Assembly (NCBI GenBank): GCA_905178155.1
Contig: CAJINV010000005.1
Location: forward strand, 3,950,918 to 4,014,917
Reading direction: 5' to 3'
Length of the DNA stretch: 64,000 bases
Source of the DNA: Amoebophrya sp. A120
Lineage: Eukaryota; Sar; Dinophyceae; Syndiniales; Amoebophryaceae
Of the stretch, positions 1 through 12,700 are shown piece after piece. The translations under genes were made by a program, and so were the position numbers. Numbering within the stretch: position 1 is the first letter of the stretch; each line of letters begins with the position of its first letter. The notes beneath the pieces are model-generated. The model did not search any database and was not told the DNA's origin. It was given only the letters and a program-made list of their open reading frames with translations.

Positions 1-565
1 TCGGACCACATTCATCGAGCTTTTTAAATCGGACCACGAAAGCAGAGCCAGATCCGGACATGTCGTTACTTGCATGTCGTTACTTGGCGGGACTACTCAC
101 AGCGGCACAAAATGAACGTGCAGATCATGATCTCACCATCCTCCTACACAAGTAAAGCTGTGATCTTCTGTTGCAGCGGATCTCCACGAGAGAAAAGCAA
201 GTTAAGTAGGTTAAGCTGCAATAGGAGAACGAGACTTAAATATCTAGGCAAGGATCTAAAATAAAAGCTCGGGATCTTTTGCTTTTCTGCGACGTTTGCC
301 GTAACTGCAAATTCGGTGTCGCAGCTGGCAATCTAAACTGCACGAAGAGAAGTAGTCTTCAGAACAATAGAACTACGTCTAGATGATGGGCTTTGCCGAG
401 ATACGAAATTTAAATTTTGGTCATGTCTGTCATTCTCATGCTTTTTAGATCATCGTGACTCGAGCTGCTTGTGTGTAACATGAGCGCGCATGACGGAAAA
501 AGAATCCTCAGCATGATCTAAATATGAACTTCTTTAGTTATGGTTCCTCGCACGTCATTCATTTT
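1..565. other. Left-edge stretch without recognised gene
   Basis: Only short ORFs without recognisable motifs are present here. It lies downstream of the stop codon of the oxidoreductase gene at 566, so it is probably 3' flanking DNA of that gene. I see no RNA gene, repeat or introner end in it. Confidence 0.4.
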
Positions 566-2986
566 TCATGTGCCGCGTGCTTTCGGGCTAAAAGAGACCA
601 CCGGCTTCTCGACCTTGAGCCCGGAAACCATGTCGCCGTTTTCGTACAGAAGTCGCACGGTGCAATTGTCATTTTCTAGACTTCGCTTGCCCGCCTCGAG
701 GATCGCGGTCACCATCAGCGTCGTCTTTCCCGTCGGCAGGTCGCAGTCGCAGTCTTTGGCAGTCCTTTTTCCCTCGTTGATCTCTTTCGCGGCCTCGACA
801 AATTTCTGGAAGCTGACGTAGCCGTACCCGCTTTGCCCGCAGTAGCAATTTCGGGAGTCGGGCACGTTGCGAATGTACAGCGGATTCAGCGACTGCAAGC
901 CGTTCGTTTGCTCGCCGGCAAACGTGTACCCCCGGTGACACTGGTCCGTCGTTATTTCGCCCTTCTCCATGAGGCAGAAAAAGCGCTGCTGACTGTGCAC
1001 ATCCGACTTTGCCGCGGTCCACGAGGCCGTGTACGTCGCGTGCCCAAAGGTTTTCGGCGACGGGGCTGCCGCGCTTTCGCTCTCTTGCGGCGTCGTCGCT
1101 GACGATGCTGCAGCAACATCCTCAACGTTAATATTTTCCCACTCCGCCATGAGCGTAATCGTGTCTTCGCAGGGACCTGTAGTGTAGACACAATCAGATG
1201 AATCTTCATCACGTGGTCGCAGGAGAAGCACAGGCTTGTGCACGAAAACACGATTTAGAGCATTGCTCGCCTGCCTTTGCGCTAATACAAGCACACACGC
1301 ACATGGTAGTTTTTGCGACGTTACTAAACAGGTACAAAGATGACGACGGGCACAAAAGTGAAAGTCGGTAAAAAAGCTTTCGGGACGAGATATTAAAACC
1401 AAAATACGTCCTAGCAGCTCCTCTGCGACGCCCGTCGACGCGAGGGCACGGACCGATACGCACCGGGCGCGACCTTGCATCATCCAGACGTGAAGGTCCA
1501 CGTGGTGTGAATTCAAGTAGTAGGAAATATCGCTTGAGAGGCCGGCCCACGAGCGGAAGGTCTCCAGCTGAAATTTTGGCTGCGACATGTGGGAGATGCA
1601 CTGCAAACATGGTCGTGCTGTCAGGATGCTATCAGAAGCAAAGGCAGTGACGCGAAAATCGATCACGTGCACTCGAAAATTCTAGCTAATATTTCTCGTG
1701 CTCTACTACGCAACCATATGCAACATGTGCACCGAGCAACAGTGCGCCATGCAGGACTCTTATCTCAGCAACGTGACATGCAAGCATTGGTGAAGGTTCT
1801 TGCCCTGACCTTGATGTGACCATGATGCATCTGCAGGATAAAGCTCGTGAAAAAGTTAAACCGACCCAGATCACCGCTGTGAATGCGCAATTTATGCACA
1901 TGAAATTCGGGTTGAGCGAGTCAAAATCTGCGGTGTTCAATAACGAATTGCGTCAGCTCTTATTTGAAAAGCCTTACAGCGATTGAAGATACACGGGTCA
2001 TGCCATCGTGATGTGCCTCATGCATGTTCCTTCGCTGTGCGATTGCGCAGAGTCGTAAAAATGCAAACAAGTCAAATACATTTACATTCATCACGACAAG
2101 TGAGTATGCTGATGCACCCGTATCCTAGTACGCATTTGATGACAGGCACTGACTGATGAATTCTGAACAGGATAAATCCGTGCGTCATTGTACATCGGGT
2201 CGAATCTCTTGTGCACCTCAATTTGCAGCAAAAGATTTTTGGCCTCCGCGAGAGCGACCAGCTCCAAGTGCTCCTCCAACGTTTTCACCATGGGTTTTGT
2301 GCACATCACGTGCAGGCCCCTCTGCAGCGCGGCCTTGCAGATTTCAAAGTGAGTGTCATCGGGTGTGAACACGGAGCAGATATCCCCCGGCTGAAACGCT
2401 TCCACCGCTTCCCGGTACGCTTGCGGGTCCCGCGCCACGCCTTTTTTGGGAAACTGCTCGAAGCTGAGGTTTTTCACGTTGTCGAACTTGATATTCTTCG
2501 CAAAATGCTCCCGAATCTGCTCAAACTTGTCACCGTTCGTGCCGCAGAGGCCGATCTTTTCGCCAATGAGTTTACGCTCGTGCATATCATGAGTAAAAGT
2601 AGCCCACCAACCCCCTAGTCAAGACAGGAAATAACCTGCTACGCAAATCTGGTTCTGGACATCGCTTTGGGGGTTGTGCATTGAAGTTTAGTTTTAGATA
2701 CGGTGTGTGAGTGGGCGTAGCTGGTGCCCACGACGCGCCAAAAATTGACCGGCATACACATGCTGCGTGCAACATGACAAGGTGTCGAAGCGAAGTCGAA
2801 AGTGGGTGGTCTGGGGTTCATGCAGATTCGTGTGACATCAAACATGGGGCGGGTACGCTTTTACACAGGATAACGCAGGTCAAAGTGGACAAGCCCGACC
2901 ACTCCTAGCGATTTGTCGGATTTACTCTGACCCGACGGCGTGTAGCCCGTCACGTACTCGCCGACGCCACAGATCAGAGCGTTCAT
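566..2986 (-). CDS. Gfo/Idh/MocA family NAD(P)-dependent oxidoreductase, multi-exon
   Basis: Exon 1 starts at the ATG at 2986 (MNALICGVGEYVTGY), with the GxGEYxTG form of the Rossmann dinucleotide loop. An introner at 2585-2872 follows. Exon 2 (from 2584 to about 2170) carries IGLCGTNG, a TPDDTH strand and CTKPMVK, the EKP-like motif of the family, ending near KRFDPMYNDAR. Exon 3 (1408-1600) reads SHMSQPKFQLETFRSW and SSDISYYLNSHHVDLHVW. Exon 4 (566-1176) begins after CTACAG and reads EDTITLMAEWEN, SDVHSQQRFF, GQSGYGYVS and VTAILEAGKRSL. These blocks occur in this order in bacterial and fungal members. About ten residues expected between exons 2 and 3 (LGDFSFF-like) were not located, so a micro-exon between 1600 and 2170 is likely. 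Substrate is unknown; soluble enzyme by family. Removing the introner with one TSD gives VHFDLHERKLIGEKIGLCG, matching the family. Confidence 0.85.
2585..2872 (-). mobile_element. Introner, family 1 (diverged), in the oxidoreductase gene
   Basis: The ends on the gene strand are TATCCTGTGTAAAAGCGTAC and, inverted, TATCATGAGTAAAAGTAGCC. These are diverged copies of the family-1 inverted repeat (TATCCTGAGTAAAAACGTAC). Flanks are TGCGT and TGCAC on the gene strand, three of five bases matching, which suggests an old insertion. Exact removal with one flank restores the oxidoreductase frame across the N-terminal Rossmann fold. Confidence 0.75.
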
Positions 2987-3832
2987 CTTCCGGCTCTGTG
3001 TCTGCGGTATGGCTTACATACAAATGTCCAAAGGGATTTTCGGATGTCGAAATTGTGTAAGTAGAACGCAGCGACGAGGCTTCGCTATCACCATCCAGGG
3101 GGTAAAAGAAATGCTCGAGGAGAGGATCGGTAAGTACTTATGTACTTAGCTGCCCAACAAAAGGAACTGCGAGCTTTTCTGGTCCACCAGAGAGAAAATG
3201 GGTACAAGAAATCGACAAGAAGGTACGACCGACCTCCGCAGTAACGAGACTGTGCCTCGTATCTACTTTATACATAGAAAGGACCTTATTACCATCTTCT
3301 CCTTGCGGTTGCGGCTGCTAGATCGCAAGTGCGAAAGCCGGAAGCTGTCCAAATGAACCGATTAGATTGATGCTGACTCAGATGATCAGACCGACCGCAA
3401 AAGATCTCTTGCTTCGGGATGTTTCTTTTTTTGTTAAGGAGGTGAACAGGAATTGTGTTGGTAGTGACTTTCGCGTACGTACGGATAAATAGCCACCAGC
3501 GACCTGCAGCTTTAAATAAACTGGCACGTTTGTTGGCGCTACAGCTAACAAATTTCGCACTGGAACACAGATATGAACACGTTTGTGCCCGTTTCTCGAG
3601 TGCAGGATAAGCTTCTGAAGCCCCTCTGATACGACATTTCAGCGTGTTGATGTCGGAGATTCTTCCGGTCCTTGTTTGATGGGCAACAGTGAATTATTCT
3701 CAAAACATTCTCAGCTATGCACCTCTGCCTCGATCGATGCGCTTCAACCTCTCTTGCTCTTGAGTTGTTCTGGACTTCTCTTGTTCTACTGGATGCGCGT
3801 TCAAATCATGATCGTTATGTCATCGCTTTCGT
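2987..3832. other. Intergenic, nothing recognised
   Basis: This is the spacer between the oxidoreductase start (2986) and the NOC2-like stop (3833). It holds short ORFs only. I see no repeats, TIR ends or RNA-gene motifs. It should contain the oxidoreductase promoter and the NOC2 3' end. Confidence 0.4.
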
Positions 3833-6800
3833 TCAATTCTCAGAGTCAGAAGAAAAGTCAGCGACTTCTACGACATCGCTCCCCTTGGCTGTCGTCCGCT
3901 GCTTCTTTGCACTCGTCGCTCCATCCTGACCGTCTTGCTCGGCCGCAAGTTTTTTGGCTTTTTGTCGCTGTCGTTTCAGCGCTCGTTTGGATTTTGGTTC
4001 GTCGTCTTGTGTGCTGTTGTGCCCCACGACCTTGCTGGCCATACCCTCCACGTTCTCCTCGTCGCTGTCACCATCCTTGCTGGCGCCATCGGTTCGCTTC
4101 TTCGACCCGTCTTTATTTACACCGCTTTTGCTCGTTTCCATTTCCACACGCGCTTTTTCCACCGTGGCCCGTTCTTGCAGAAGCTCCTTGCGCCATTTTG
4201 CCAACGAAACTTCGTTTTCTTCAAAGACAGCAAATTTTTCCACGAGCTCCTTATCGTCGATGGAGGTGACTGTGATATTGTTGGTAGTATGGTTTTGATT
4301 ATTTCTGTTTCAGCAAAAAATGTTGCAGTCTACATCTTCCTTTCATGCATGTCGGTGTCACAGACACAGGAACGGATGTCACTCAAAAGAAGTGAGAAAA
4401 AAGTTCAAGAATACATTTTTGTCGCAGCTGGCGGCCCTCGTTGCAACTGGCTTCGATACTCTGCAGCATGTGGGTGAAGTCCTTTCTCACGACTTTATTC
4501 CGGGCGGATTTTGTCAACTTTTTGATCAAAGTTGAAACAGGGTGAGAGATCTCCGGAAAGCCCGGACTCCGAGCCATCACTCCCATGGTTTCTACGAAGA
4601 GGAACTTCAGGTCCCGCACGCAACCTTCCAGCACGGCCTGTTGTGGGATAAGATCAATTTCGTGAGAACAATATTGTCTGAAAAACTACAGCGAATCAAT
4701 CCGGTAACCAACATGACATGAATTCAATGCATGTTTTCATCGACCGGCAGCTCTGCTCGGGCTTCGTTTGGTGCTGGGATGATTCTAATGCTATAGGTAG
4801 TGTGCTGTTGCACATCGGTCGCATACGCATCAAAAGTTGAGCTAAGTATACCATGCTGTTCTTGTGCGCGTCGGAGATCCGCAGTGTGACGTCCAGCTCC
4901 ACAGGTTTCAGCATGGAGGATTCCTTGCTCACTTTGGTGAAAGAGGCCGCCTTGTCGAGCTGCTCGAGCAGGCGCTGCAGCAGTTGCAGCAGCCGGTCGC
5001 ACACGGGCACGAATTGGTCCGACGCGTGCTGGACGAAATTCAAGCACCTTAGGCAGTGGTAGACGTAGGGAAAAAAGTTCAGACAGCCGGCGCGACTCTC
5101 CATGGCGAGCTGGATCACTTTGCAGAGCGGATGCGCGAGATTCTGCTGCAAAGACTTGAACCCGGTGCGGCACACGACCTTGGAAAAGAGGTACATACTG
5201 CGGACGAAGCACCAGTTGTACAGGAGCGAGACCTTTTTGTCCATGTTCGCCTTCTTCTTCGCCAATTTGCCGTTTGATTTCTGGTTCTGCAGCTGCTTCT
5301 CTTTGGTGATTTGACCCATCTGTGAGCAGTCCGCCTTCGTGCTGTTTCGCACCACGGTGGCCATCTGCCGTATGCTCGCAAAGGTGATACGGAAGGCGGT
5401 TCGCTCGTCGAGCTTCAGCAGCTCCACTACGCAGTTTTCCAGAAATCGAAATTTGGAGACCTCGCGCCAAGAATAGCCCCGCTTAGCCGCATCGGTGAAG
5501 GCGCGGATCACCCGCTGCAGAATCTTTTCCAACTCCGCACTCGCGTCGACCTGCGTGCAGACATCGAAAAATTGTTTTGATGTATCAGATTTCTTGTATT
5601 GCATAATACCATGCATGATGGTTCCTGGTCTCGTCTGAGACGTTGGTTTATTTTTGATGAATGGTTAATTAATAGAAGCAATACACTGCACGGCAAATGA
5701 AAGAACCAAGTTCAATGAGTTTTACCTGGTCTACTGCTGCGGAGTTGTTTTTCTGCTTTTTGTGCGCCAGTTGCGATGGCAAGGCGCAAGCGTTGCGCAG
5801 GAAGAGGAACGCGCTTTCGCGGACTTTCTGCTGTCCGGACAGCGACCATAATCCCGCGACGGTCTTCAGGTACAACATGCGTACCTGGCGGAAGGGCCAC
5901 AGGTATTTTTGCATCTGCAGGTTTTGAAGCGGCAGCAGAATGCCGGTCAGGTGGGCCGGGTTCGACGTGGAGCGGAGATAAGTGAGGGACTCGCAGAGGA
6001 AAATGCGCGCGATGGCCTTCAGCTTTGGCCACTTCTTCGCCTCCGCGACGTGCTGTTGAGCGCCCGCCGCAGTGGAGGTTGTTGTTCCTAATAAGTGGTG
6101 ATCGAGCAGCTCGGCCATATGGCTTGCCGTCCAGGTCAGCACGGCCTGACACACGTTTTCGTCGTCGACTTGGAAAACGCCCTTTCGCTCCTGGGTGCGA
6201 CGCTCGAATTCTGCGCGGCGCTTCTTGCGCTTGCTCGTCTCCTTCTTGTCGCCAAAATCACTGTTCAGACTGCTGCCGCCCTTCAGGGTTTGCACGACAC
6301 TGCGGTACGCGCCAATGACCGCACGGAGGTTGGGAAAGGACTTTTTCTCCAACGCCAGGCCGCTGATCAGCGTCCACCGCTCCATCGTCAGCTGCTTGCT
6401 CTCCTCGGTTTGTTCGCGATTAAGATTTTCATCAGCCACACTTGAACTTGATGCGGTTGCGTCGGCCTGTTTGCGCGCGGCACCTCCTTCCGGAGGCCCA
6501 TCATCTCCACCTGCGCCCGGAGCGGCGGAAAACGTATTGAGCAACTCGGTGTCGTTCTCGACCAAAAACTTGTAGAACTCCGGATCCGCGGCTTTTAGCT
6601 GCTCCAGGTCCGTCGCTTGACCTTCAAAGGTTTCATTGGCTGCACCATCCCCGCTTATTTGTGTGGATGTTGTCGACGTTCTCTTGGCCCCCGTCGAAGA
6701 GGAGGAGGAAGCTGCGCTTTTGGTTGATGCGCTCTGCCCACCGCCAAGGAGTTGCCGCGCAGTGTCACCTGTCGCTTTCTTTCCGAGGAGTCTTTCCTCG

Positions 6801-7189
6801 TCGTCGCTGTCGTCGTCGGACTCGTCACCGCGTAGCACGGCATCGATGTCCATATCATCGTCGCTGTCCGCCGCGTCGCTATCGGCGCCATCTTCCGCGT
6901 CTTTTGTTGAGAACAGGTTGGACTCGAGCAAATCGTCCACGTTCTCAACATCGCTCAGCGCGTCCTCATCGGAATCGGAGTCTTGATCTCGCCCTGATTC
7001 GTTTTTTACGCTTTTTTCCTCGTGCTCCTTGGCTTTGCGCTTGTTCTGCTTCACCGACTCCGCATGCCGGATCTGGTGTGTTTTCTTGGCTTTGGCGCTC
7101 TTTTTGGCCGTCTGCCCGCTCCGGCTCTTTTTCGTTACCTTCTGCTGTGCCTTGCGGAAATTCTTGGTCTTCTTCGAAACCTTGCCCAT
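3833..7189 (-). CDS. NOC2: NOC2-like nucleolar complex protein
   Basis: Four exons, 5726-7189, 4852-5550, 4415-4637 and 3833-4269, all with GT-AG introns. The phases agree and the exons sum to 2823 nt (940 codons plus stop). The N-terminus, MGKVSKKTKNFRKAQQKVTK, is strongly basic, followed by an acidic Asp/Ser-rich segment typical of nucleolar proteins. FYKFLVENDTELLNTF and the stretch TMERWTLISGLALEKKS start the Noc2 region. LPLQNLQMQKYLWPFRQVRMLY, VRESAFLFLRNAC and the exon-2 block LLYNWCFVRSMYLFSKV with LNFFPYVYHCLRCLNFVQH are characteristic of the Noc2 domain. Exon 3 supplies the FPEISHPVSTLIKKL helix. Family role: with NOC1 or NOC3 it escorts pre-60S particles from nucleolus to nucleoplasm. 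The start at 7189 is the first ATG followed by the basic tail; an in-frame non-ATG extension upstream was ignored. No introner lies in this gene. Confidence 0.93.
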
Positions 7190-7856
7190 GGCGTTCGATG
7201 CTGTGGTGCGAAAAAACCGATACAATCAAATGGATACAAGTTGTAATATTGCGGTGGAACGGAACTGTTTTTCAAAATGGCAATGGCTAGCGAAATAAAG
7301 GGAAGCGCAGTCTCGTTTTCAGGTTTTTAATATTTGAGGAGCGTTGCTGCACTATTGTATAAGATCGTATCCGTTTCTTTACTCGTACCTGGTAGTAGGT
7401 GATGTAGTCGATCGGATGCTGAGAAGGAGGATTCACAAAATCGTTTCTTCGATTCAGGTCTGCTGACCGCTTACAGACGCGGCACGAAATCATGAAACAT
7501 CATCGACGTGATGCAGAGCCATATACACGACGGAGCTTTGTTTTCATATTTCTGATCGTTGAATTTTTGCCTCGACCTTGATCAGTTTCGGTGATCCACT
7601 TCGATCCTTGTTTCTTCCTGTTCAATCATCTGCACAAAATTTTTTGAGCTTAGATCTTCTAGCGGAAACACCGATTTTGGGTGGTGTTTTGTAATCTCCG
7701 GGTCCCCGATCTTTGAGCTTCGTCATGCATTCGATGGCAGACTGTGACTGATGCTGATCGGATCGGATCGGATCATAGGTGGTGATTGGCGGAGCCTCTT
7801 ACTCTAACCCTCGATAGACAGGAGCGGGTTTACATCTGTTCGCAGCCTGGCACACG

Positions 7857-7959
7857 ACTAGGATAGAGCAGTGTGGACGCCTCTCTGACGTGGAGTTTCC
7901 GACGACGTGGACGCCTCTCCGACTAGGATAGAGCAGTGTGGACGCCTCTCTGACGTGGA
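7857..7959. repeat. Two direct copies of a ~38-bp repeat
   Basis: The string beginning ACTAGGATAGAGCAGTGTGG and ending CTCTGACGTGGA occurs at about 7857-7895 and again at 7922-7959. A shorter third piece (GTGGACGCCTCTCCGAC) lies between them. The function is unknown. Confidence 0.8.
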
Positions 7960-7971
7960 AACACGCCTTTG

Positions 7972-8064
7972 CCCTAAACCCCATGCTATATACTAGTTTC
8001 TACAAGACTGTTTTGTAAAAGCAAAAACTACCGACGCCTCTAGGTATATAAAAACCCTAAACCC
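7972..8064. repeat. Two interstitial telomere-like CCCTAAA motifs
   Basis: CCCTAAACCC occurs at 7972-7981 and 8055-8064, about 80 bp apart. CCCTAAA/TTTAGGG is the telomere repeat of plants and, as reported, of dinoflagellates. Two isolated copies are weak evidence and could be chance or a healed break. Confidence 0.4.
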
Positions 8065-9637
8065 GTGCTGACTACTGGTCATTATATAGAGCATGCCTGG
8101 ATCCCGCGCTGCGATGTTGTCACAAGCAAACAAACGGAATTAGGTCGTGATTGGCGTTGCCTCTGATCCTGCAATTTTTCACTCGGTTAATAGCCCTTGA
8201 TTTTCTGATCTCTACTACGGAGGTGCAAGGAGAACGATAGGAACTGTGAGCTATGCGAAGCACGCAGTGCAGGTGCAGCACTTCGCGAGGAAATCATTTC
8301 AGTGTAGTTTCATGCTAGCGTTTAATAATTCTTTGTTGCAGTTCTTTGTATTTCAAACGGAAAATCCTCGACTTCGACATCAAATGATTCACCTTCACAA
8401 AAAAATTGAAGCAATTCATAAAACAACTGTCCACGGGGTGGCACTACAGATGTATATTGCAAACACTTCCCTTGTAATCCAGTCCTCGCTACTTTTTTTG
8501 TTGTCTGAATATTTGGACGGCGGTTAAAGAAAGACAGCATCAGAGTGTTGCCTAATATTATCCTGCTTGATGCCTGCAAACAATTTATAACACTTCGCCT
8601 TCGCGAAGTTATGTAGTTCGTGTGTCGTCTATTCTATGTTCAAAAGTAAGTAATTGCTTCTTCTATGCGTAGTTTCATCTGTAAGTGTAGCTTTGTGCGA
8701 ACTGTTTGCGTGTTCGGCCGTTCTTCGAACTTGGTAGCAGCGACAACGAGTTTTAACAGCGTAAGCACTTGCATCTGTGAGCATCCAGCCGTAGAAAAGC
8801 GTTCGTAGAGTCGGCGTCAAGGTCAGTCCATTCGGATTTGCTCGTGGGTGTAGGCCTAAAATTATCTATTTTTTTTTGTATTTGTTTGCACACTGCATTC
8901 TGTTTTCAGCTGCGTCATAATAAACAACAGGAGCAAATCAAAGCTTCAAGTTCGTGATTGTGCGAAGCCAACACAAAAAAGACGGGCGGCCCATGTTGAT
9001 AGACAAAAATATAAATTTTGCATCATGCACCAGAAACTACAACTTCTGTGACAGCAGGGGTGTAGAAACAAACTGAAACGAGTAAAACTAGTTTTTGCGC
9101 AATAATGCTGTCGTTGCATTGGAAACAGCATATATTCAATTTTACTTATTCCGATGTTTATTCCGGGGTGCGGCCGACAACTGTCAGGAACCAATAGAAA
9201 TTGTACAATATCATCGTCCAAAGTGCATTTTTTTTCTTGGAAATCGTTGATCTCCAAAACCTGCCTTATTCTGCAAACCAAACCCAAGGTTTATGTCCTT
9301 CATTTTCAGCATACTTCATTTTACTTTTTTTCAATAAACCACACTGCATTCGGATTAGGTGTTTCAACAACATCCATTTCATCTGAAACGATATGAACTT
9401 CGCTGTCCTTTTTTATATGGGAGGTCTTCATTATGATGCTACTGGTGAAACGCTGGGAGTTTTTTTCTCTGGAAAAAATCTAAAAGTGAACGTTCTTTTG
9501 TAGTAACTACTACCGTGACCGCAAATTTGAAAAAATCTTAAGCCACAAAAAAATGAATTGCGACTGCGGAAAATGATTACACTTGTGTTTAGGCGAAAAT
9601 CTATCCTGGACCTGAAGCTTGTATTTTTCGCGAAAAC

Positions 9638-12546
9638 TCAATAAAACTTGTTTGGCGGCGGTGTTGGTGCTGGAAGGGTCTGCATACCTGTCGGTGTCGT
9701 GATAAAAAGGGATGCTTCAGGCCAAAATCACTCCTGCCTCGTCTTCTCTTTTTTTTCAAACAACATGATCGTACAAAAATGCATCCTGGCAAGCTCCAGA
9801 GTGGATGAAAAGGATATAGTACCTGGCTGCATCTGGTGCGGTGTATTAGATTGCCCGTTGCTGTTTTGCAATACGGGGGGCGGGGTTCCGCTCTGAATCA
9901 TGGCCATCAGCTGGTTGACCAAGGACTGTTGAGAGCTACCGAGATTTGTTGGGTGGCTGCTATTCGGATCCATCCCACAACTCCCGTTCTGCTGCGCGCC
10001 CTTGCTGCCGGCAACGCAGCCCGGCACTCCGGTCCCCGGGGGTTGCTGCGGGCCACAGCTTCCCACAAGATTGCTGTTCGACGCGGTGGTAGACAGGGAC
10101 ACCAGCGGTGGGGGCGTCAGCACCGTGGACAAATGATTGTTTCCGCTGGTGTTGTTCATGATCACATTGCTCGGCTGCTGCTGGTGCTGCTGCTGGCCGC
10201 CAGTGGCGCAGCCTCCAGCTTGGCCACCGGGGAGCGGCGCCGGAAACTGCAGCTGGTGGTTCGCAGACGTGTTTTATTGTGAGGAAATATCCCCCCACCC
10301 CATATCAAAACGAAGTTTCTGATGCTGGATTTGAGTACACAAATCAGGTTTGTCTTGCAGAAAGTGCTTGGCGGCAATTTCTGAGCCTGTTTGGGTATGC
10401 AGAGGGGTAGTAATTACGCATGGAAAACAGGTTTGCAGTAGCCGAAAGCGCATGACAGATTGGCTTTGGAATGCGCCACATGGCTCCCATTGCCCTATAG
10501 GCAAGACAAAGACGATTTGTGACCACAAACCAGCATCACAAGTTTTCATTTTGATATGGGGAGGGGGGATTTTTCCTCACAATATGTTTGTCGTCGACGT
10601 GGTTCCGTTGAAAGTCGACGACCTGGTTGACAACTGAAAAACCGGAGTCGAAGCGGACACGTGGTCCTGCTGCATCTGCTGCTGCATTTGGAGTTGATCC
10701 AAAAGCTGCAGCGGCAGCTGCTGGCTCTGCTCCACCTGCAGTGCGTTAGAAGTACTCTGCGAATGCTGCTGACCTGCCAGCTGCTGCTGCGAAGCAGAAG
10801 TGACCAAGCCGCTCGTCGTCCCACTTGATGAGGGGAGAGGAGGAGTGGCGGCGGTCCCCGCGGTGATTAGATTCGCGGTACTAGAGGTATTATTGCTCGC
10901 TCCACCACCTCCCCCACAGCCACTGAAAAGCTGCATGCTGCTCGGGCCGACGAGCTGCTCCAAGAAGGTCGGAAGCGAGGCTGCATGATTCGGTTGCCCG
11001 AGTTGTGGCTGTTGCAAGGACTGCGATGAACTGGGGATGTTGGACAGGAGATTCATGCTTGTTCCCGGTTGCGCTTGCGCAGATGAGTTGTGCGGCTGAG
11101 GAAATAAGTTGAAGCTATCTTGTTGTACTCCCTGTTGCGGCGCCGGTTGCGAGGACAAAAGGTGATGCTGGAAAAGTTGCTGCCCAACGCCGGGCCCTCC
11201 TCCGAGAGGCTGGTCAAGAAAGGCAGGCAACGTGGGGGGTGGAGTATTGGAATGCACCACCGGCTGCGGTGGCGCGCCGGGGACCACCTGCTGTGAGGCT
11301 CCGTTCAATGACCCAACTCCCTGGATGCTGCTGCCATTCAAGAACCCTTGCTCCAACAGGAGCGGAGACTGTTGTTGTAACAGAGGCGGAAGATGATGCT
11401 GCTGGTTGTTTTGTTGATTTTGCGCGTGCATCTGCGGCGCCCCGGACGACGCGCCTTGCAGCTGCTGTAGGATTTGGTCTTGGTACACTTGCCGCGACAA
11501 GATCTCGGTCTGTAGCTGTTGCTTGAAAGAATCAAGTTCTTCGCGCGAGCGAAAGTTCATCGACATCAACAGTTCCGGAGGAATGGCGCCGCTCCCGGGA
11601 TGACCGCCTGAAGACCCCGTTGCAGGAGCCAACTGGGAGACGCTGTTTTGCCCGACGAGATTTTCGAGGATTTGATTGGACCCCCCGAGGCTCCCGCCGG
11701 TCAAGTTGGAGAGCTGCTGCCGCAGTTGGTTCCCGGTCAGTTGCTGGAGCGACGCCTGCGAAAACTGGTTGGGCGCGGTCTGATCGAGAACGAAAAAGTT
11801 ACCGCTTGATCCGCCGTCGCCAACTTCGGGCTGCGAAAGCTGCCCAACCATATTATGGCTGTGCTGCTGCATCGCATGCAATTGGGATGTGTTCCCGCTG
11901 TGGCCCCCTGGTAAGACCAGCTCTGGTTGCTGCTGCAGCTGCATCACCTCTCGATAAAGGTGCTCGGGGGAAGGCTCCACGGGCCAGGTCAAATTTTGCT
12001 GGTTCAGGTGCTGTGGCGGGCCGGATTGATGAGAGCTTGACTGCGGTTGAGGAGGCAGGTGGACAAACGGGTCTCCATGTGGTCCATGGTTTATGTTTTG
12101 TTGCTGCGGTAAAAATCCCGCCGCCCCGATCAGGTTGTCGTTGTAATTACTGTTCTGGAGGTTCATGTTGTCCACCATAGGATCAAAGAACTCAGTCTGG
12201 TGGAGCTGGTTAAAACTTCCATGGTGGTCGCCCATGCTGTGAGGACCGAGGGAATGGTTGTGGTTGTGGTACTTGCGACCTCCCTTGTTGCGCATTGGAA
12301 TATCGTCATCGATGCGGAAGGGCGCGAGGCTCCGTACCTGATTTTTTGATGACCCTTGTACTTCTTTTTGTTCGAAAAAAAAAGAATGGTTCTGGGCACA
12401 ATTGCAACTGGTTTGCGAACGTGGAAACAAAGGCAAAGCAGTCACAGCTACTGAAATTCCATGATGCAGCTTATGTCTATGCGATTACATTTTTGAAATT
12501 GTACCGGCTTCGGCGGCGGCGGCAATGGCGGAGGACGATCGGCCAT
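9638..12546 (-). CDS. Gln/Asn-rich low-complexity protein (763 aa), function unknown
   Basis: Four exons: 12505-12546, 10585-12337, 9823-10269 and 9638-9687. They sum to 2292 nt (764 codons including stop) when the introner at 10275-10584 and one TSD are removed exactly. The N-terminus is MADRPPPLPPPPKP, then RIDDDIPMRNKGGRKYHNHNH. The remainder is dominated by Gln, Asn, Ser and Gly with HLYREVMQLQQQ-type helices, resembling prion-like or transcription/RNA-granule scaffolds, but no folded domain is visible. Ordinary introns at both ends are GT-AG (donor GTACAA, acceptor AATCAG; donor GTACTA, acceptor CGACAG). The start was chosen as the first ATG that reaches a GT-AG intron in phase. It lies about 220 bp from the cold-shock gene end, in the same orientation. 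I do not recognise an orthologue. Confidence 0.75.
10275..10584 (-). mobile_element. Introner, family 2, in the Gln-rich gene
   Basis: 310 bp. On the gene strand it starts TATTGTGAGGAAAAATCCCC and the other end is its inverted repeat (TATTGTGAGGAAATATCCCC), flanked by the TSD AAACA on both sides. Exact removal joins STTN to TSANHQLQF without frame change and makes the whole 764-codon frame add up. No rotation of the splice point within AAACA gives GT-AG. Confidence 0.9.
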
Positions 12547-12595
12547 AGAAACGTCGTGAGAAGCATGCACATGATGACCTGAATGAAAAATTAAC

Positions 12596-12700
12596 CGGGA
12601 GCCGATAAATCTGTGCCCCTTTCATACATTCCGTTTCAGACATCAATTAACAAACTGGGAGCCGATAAATCTGTGCGCCTTTCATAAATTCCATTTGAGC
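12596..12700. repeat. Direct repeat pair between two genes
   Basis: GGGAGCCGATAAATCTGTGC followed by CCTTTCATA recurs at about 12597 and 12658, 61 bp apart. It lies in the short spacer between the cold-shock gene stop (12766) and the Gln-rich gene start (12546). It could be a promoter or 3'-end element. I tested it for box C/D snoRNA structure and could not make it fit. Confidence 0.7.

Larger units (their letters stand above)
7190..9637. other. 2.4-kb intergenic region with short repeats
   Basis: No convincing gene. It holds a 38-bp direct repeat at 7857-7959 and two CCCTAAACCC motifs at 7972 and 8055. The rest is AT-rich sequence with A and T runs (8860-9560). Short ORFs on both strands show no domain and no codon-like composition. 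Confidence 0.5.

Noticed and set aside
2113-2168. Mini-introner with TATCC...GGATA in the oxidoreductase gene
   Set aside because: Only about 52 bp, no TIR beyond six bases, and removal does not give the expected family residues.
3676-4477. Plus-strand ORFs of up to 197 codons opposite the NOC2 exons
   Set aside because: They are antisense shadows of a conserved gene whose exons close in phase.
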